Part shown: in pieces, positions 6,996 through 8,712 of the stretch | How positions within the stretch are numbered: position 1 is the stretch's first letter | Layout of the letters: the number at the start of each line of letters is the position of its first letter | Assembly: GCA_900555735.1 (NCBI GenBank) | Contig: USMI01000078.1 | Location: 1 to 8,712 of the forward strand | Direction of reading: 5' to 3' | From: an uncultured Eubacteriales bacterium | GTDB lineage: Bacteria; Bacillota; Clostridia; Oscillospirales; Oscillospiraceae | DNA: 8,712 nt | Position numbers and translations under genes: made by a program | The notes under the pieces: generated by a model | Told to the model about the DNA's origin: nothing | The model's database searches: none | Seen by the model: the letters and a program-made list of their open reading frames with translations, nothing else

Positions 6996-8009
6996 TCACG
7001 CCGCCTTTCTGTGGATCATCATGTAGATCACGATGGGTGCGCCGAATACCGCCGTGACGGAGCTGATGCTCACCTCTGTGGGGGCAAAGGCGGTGCGGGC
7101 GATAAGGTCGCAGAACAGGCAGAACACGCCGCCGCCTAAAAAGCAGGCCGGGATCATACACAGCGGCTCCGCCGATTTGAACAGGGACTTCATCAGGTGC
7201 GGCACTGCGATGCCAACAAAGGAGATGGGGCCGGCAAAGGCCGTGACGCAGGCGGACAGCACACTGGACAACAGGATCAGCGCCGTCCGGAAGGCCCGCA
7301 GGGGGACGCCCATATTCTGGGCGTAGACCTCGCCCAACTGGTACGCCCGGATGGGCTTGGAAAGCAGGAAGGTCAGCAGCAGCGTGATGCCGCAGACAAC
7401 GGCCATAGTCTTTACGTTGTCCCAGCTCATGCCGGAGAAGGAGCCGAGAGACCAGTTGTGCAGATTCACGATGCTGGAATCGTCGGCAAAGGTCACGAGA
7501 AAATCCGTGAGCGCCGAGCAGATATAGCCGATCATCACGCCGCAGACCACCAGCAGGCTCATGCGCTTGACCCGCTGGGAGATCAGCAGCACGAAGCCCA
7601 TGGATACCATGGCGCCCACGAAGGCCGCCGCGATGAGAATGGCAGAGGAGGTGGTCTTGCCACGGCTCAGCAGCGCCAGCATGGCCACGCACACCGTCAT
7701 CTTCGCGCCGGAGGAGATGCCCAGCACGAAGGGGCCTGCGATGGGGTTGTGGAAGAAGGTTTGCAGCAGATAGCCGGACAGGGACAGCGCCCCGCCCAGG
7801 ATCAGCGCCGACAGAAGCCGGGGCAGACGGATCTTCACGATGATCTGGCTCTGGGTAAAGCCAACATCGCCCCCCAGCAGGATCCGCCATATCTCAGACG
7901 CGGAAAGAGAAACGCTTCCCGCGAAGATGTTCCAAATCAAAAATGTGAATAAAAGCAGGAGGAGCAGCAAAAAGCCTCCCCAGATGCGAAGTGTTCGGGT
8001 CCTCTTCAT
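6996..8009 (-). CDS. FecCD/BtuC-family ABC transporter permease
   Basis: Multi-spanning inner membrane subunit, likely working as a homodimer with the ATPase downstream and the solute-binding protein upstream. The 337 residues are standard for this type II importer family. After a short basic N-terminus (MKRTRTLR) comes the first hydrophobic helix at about 10-30. Family landmarks: IRLPRLLSALILGGALSLSG at 60-79, NPIAGPFVLGISSGA at 88-102, LGEVYAQNMGVPLRAFR at 225-241, and FAGPISFVGIAVPHLMK at 258-274. Many relatives have an acidic residue where NPIAGP has Gly. The C-terminus ends in TEVSISSVTAVFGAPIVIYM and a basic tail. The ATG at 8007-8009 has AAGGAGG six bases upstream. Such permeases carry ferric siderophores, heme or B12; sequence alone does not settle the cargo. 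The cbi genes make a cobalt compound or corrinoid plausible. Confidence 0.95.
   Translation of the reverse strand: MKRTRTLRIWGGFLLLLLLLFTFLIWNIFAGSVSLSASEIWRILLGGDVGFTQSQIIVKIRLPRLLSALILGGALSLSGYLLQTFFHNPIAGPFVLGISSGAKMTVCVAMLALLSRGKTTSSAILIAAAFVGAMVSMGFVLLISQRVKRMSLLVVCGVMIGYICSALTDFLVTFADDSSIVNLHNWSLGSFSGMSWDNVKTMAVVCGITLLLTFLLSKPIRAYQLGEVYAQNMGVPLRAFRTALILLSSVLSACVTAFAGPISFVGIAVPHLMKSLFKSAEPLCMIPACFLGGGVFCLFCDLIARTAFAPTEVSISSVTAVFGAPIVIYMMIHRKAA
7001..7008 (-). promoter_or_regulatory. Ribosome binding site of the ATPase gene, bears on the start choice
   Basis: The minus strand reads AAAGGCGG. It is seven bases from the ATG at 6991-6993 but only one base from the GTG at 6997-6999 (four if only AAAGG is counted). 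It lies within the last codons of the permease gene. It is an imperfect site (AGGCGG instead of AGGAGG). Confidence 0.55.
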
Positions 8010-8037
8010 GCCGCTCCTCCTTATAATGTAATGATGT

Positions 8038-8071
8038 AAAAAATGCTCACTTCATCCGTGTCAGGAAGTGA
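8038..8071 (-). terminator. Possible weak intrinsic terminator or attenuator between binding protein and permease genes
   Basis: On the transcribed strand, bases 8071-8065 and 8053-8047 form a perfect 7-bp stem (UCACUUC / GAAGUGA) with an 11-base loop; a G-U pair can extend it by one. Two to three bases later a run of six U follows (8043-8038). The stem contains the solute-binding protein stop codon. With only three GC pairs and a short spacer before the U run it would be weak. It could let the binding protein be made in excess over the membrane subunits, or it could be chance. No reading of the downstream genes suggests a full stop here. Confidence 0.35.
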
Positions 8072-8712
8072 AACGCCGTATCCGGCGCGTCGTTCAACGC
8101 ATGGTTGACGTCCAGAATGAGGTCGCTCAGCTCCAGCGACTCCTGATAGAAGTTCTTGGTCAGGCACCAAACGTTGCCGCTCTTGACGGCCTTGAAGTCG
8201 GCCATCAGTGGATCCAGTGCCACCAATTCGTCCAGCGTGTGCAGCTCACCATCGATGATGCTATTGTAGATCAGCACATCGGCGTCCACTGCACCGTGGT
8301 AGAAGGATTCCATCTGAATGTTGATGGTGGACTGGGCGCTGTCCTCCGCCGATTCATCGAAGGAGACATAGTCGCCGCCGGCGATGGCGACACACTTCGC
8401 CACATAGTCCGTGGACTTACGGACGTTTACAGCGCCGCTGCTGGTGATGTAGAAAAACGCCACAGTCTTGCCGGTGGGCTGCTGCTCCAGTACGTCCGCC
8501 ACGCTGTCCATCTTCTCATTAAACAGCGCCTCGGCCTCGTCCTCCTTGTCCAGCAGCGCCGCGTACAGCTTGATCCACTCCATCCGACCCAAGGGCTGGG
8601 TCTCGTAGCTGGATGTCTCCACCAGCACGGGGATGCCCAGCCGCTCCAGTTGCTCCAGCACCGCCGGAGAGTGATAGATCATGGTGTTTTCCACCGCCAG
8701 ATCGCAACCCTG
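8047..8712 (-). CDS. ABC transporter solute-binding protein (TroA/BtuF-like fold), N-terminus beyond window edge
   Basis: Extracytoplasmic receptor for the FecCD-type importer; in a Gram-positive cell it would be a membrane-anchored lipoprotein, but the signal peptide lies outside the window. The visible 221 residues include ENTMIYHSPAVLEQLERLGI at about 8-27, where family members end the first lobe. Next is ETQPLGRMEWIKLYAALL at about 37-54, a stretch typical of iron-complex or cobalamin binding proteins, where the long connecting helix begins. The second lobe runs from about 82 (KTVAFFYITSSGAVNVRK) to the end, with ADVLIYN at 144-150 and SGNVWCLTKNFYQ at 178-190. Family members are usually 330-400 residues, so perhaps 120-180 are missing. 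The frame is open to base 8712, so an internal GTG at 8694 is not taken as the start. The ligand is unknown. Adjacent permease and ATPase genes confirm the transporter role. Confidence 0.9.
   Translation of the reverse strand, partial: QGCDLAVENTMIYHSPAVLEQLERLGIPVLVETSSYETQPLGRMEWIKLYAALLDKEDEAEALFNEKMDSVADVLEQQPTGKTVAFFYITSSGAVNVRKSTDYVAKCVAIAGGDYVSFDESAEDSAQSTINIQMESFYHGAVDADVLIYNSIIDGELHTLDELVALDPLMADFKAVKSGNVWCLTKNFYQESLELSDLILDVNHALNDAPDTAFHFLTRMK

Noticed and set aside
6226..7890. Apparent 554-residue minus-strand protein joining a long N-terminal part to the ATPase
   Set aside because: The N-terminal 300 residues are an out-of-frame reading of the permease gene, rich in Arg, Pro and Gly. 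The ATPase domain starts only at 6993 (or 6999), with its own ribosome site.
8010..8046. Promoter for the permease in the AT-rich 37-base gap
   Set aside because: TATAAG-like bases are present, but they merge with the ribosome site and no convincing -35 element at 16-18 bases spacing is visible.
1..8712. CRISPR arrays, tRNA or rRNA genes, insertion sequences, riboswitches, attachment sites
   Set aside because: None seen. The window is almost wholly coding on one strand and leaves no room for them.

Overview
The window is a single, densely packed block of ten genes, all on the minus strand, with no gap longer than 37 bases. Read in the direction of transcription (from high to low coordinates), it holds a three-gene ABC importer (solute-binding protein, FecCD-type permease, ATPase) followed by seven genes of the anaerobic (early cobalt insertion) cobalamin pathway: cbiL, cbiA, cbiC, cbiD, cbiF, cbiG and cbiH. 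The first gene (solute-binding protein) and the last (cbiH) are cut by the window edges.

Layout on the + strand numbering: cbiH 1-660 (3' end missing), cbiG 653-1663, cbiF 1660-2415, cbiD 2418-3545, cbiC 3549-4175, cbiA 4172-5518, cbiL 5528-6214, ATPase 6226-6993, permease 6996-8009, solute-binding protein 8047-8712 (5' end missing). Neighbouring genes overlap by 4-8 bases or are 2-11 bases apart, except for a 37-base gap behind the solute-binding protein. Nearly every gene has a visible Shine-Dalgarno sequence, and several are strong AGGAGG types. I see no promoter or riboswitch inside the window, so transcription probably starts beyond the right edge. The only candidate internal control element is a weak hairpin plus T6 run at the end of the solute-binding protein gene.

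How the genes work together: the importer may bring in a cobalt- or iron-containing chelate or a corrinoid (substrate not determinable here). CbiL makes cobalt-factor III from cobalt-sirohydrochlorin, CbiH contracts the ring, CbiF methylates C11, CbiG opens the lactone and removes the C20 fragment, CbiD methylates C1, CbiC migrates the C11 methyl group to give cobyrinic acid, and CbiA amidates side chains a and c. The steps carried out by CbiJ and CbiE/CbiT, the cobalt chelatase, and everything after the a,c-diamide are not in the window. The order A-C-D-F-G-H matches the Salmonella cbi order with B, E and T left out.

Organism: high-GC coding DNA, strong AGGAGG ribosome sites, the oxygen-independent B12 route and Clostridia-like protein sequences suggest an anaerobic member of the Bacillota, perhaps a gut Oscillospiraceae-type bacterium. 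This is an inference from gene content and remembered sequence flavour, not from a search. I found no previously undescribed system; this is mostly a well-known pathway, with a few details worth checking.
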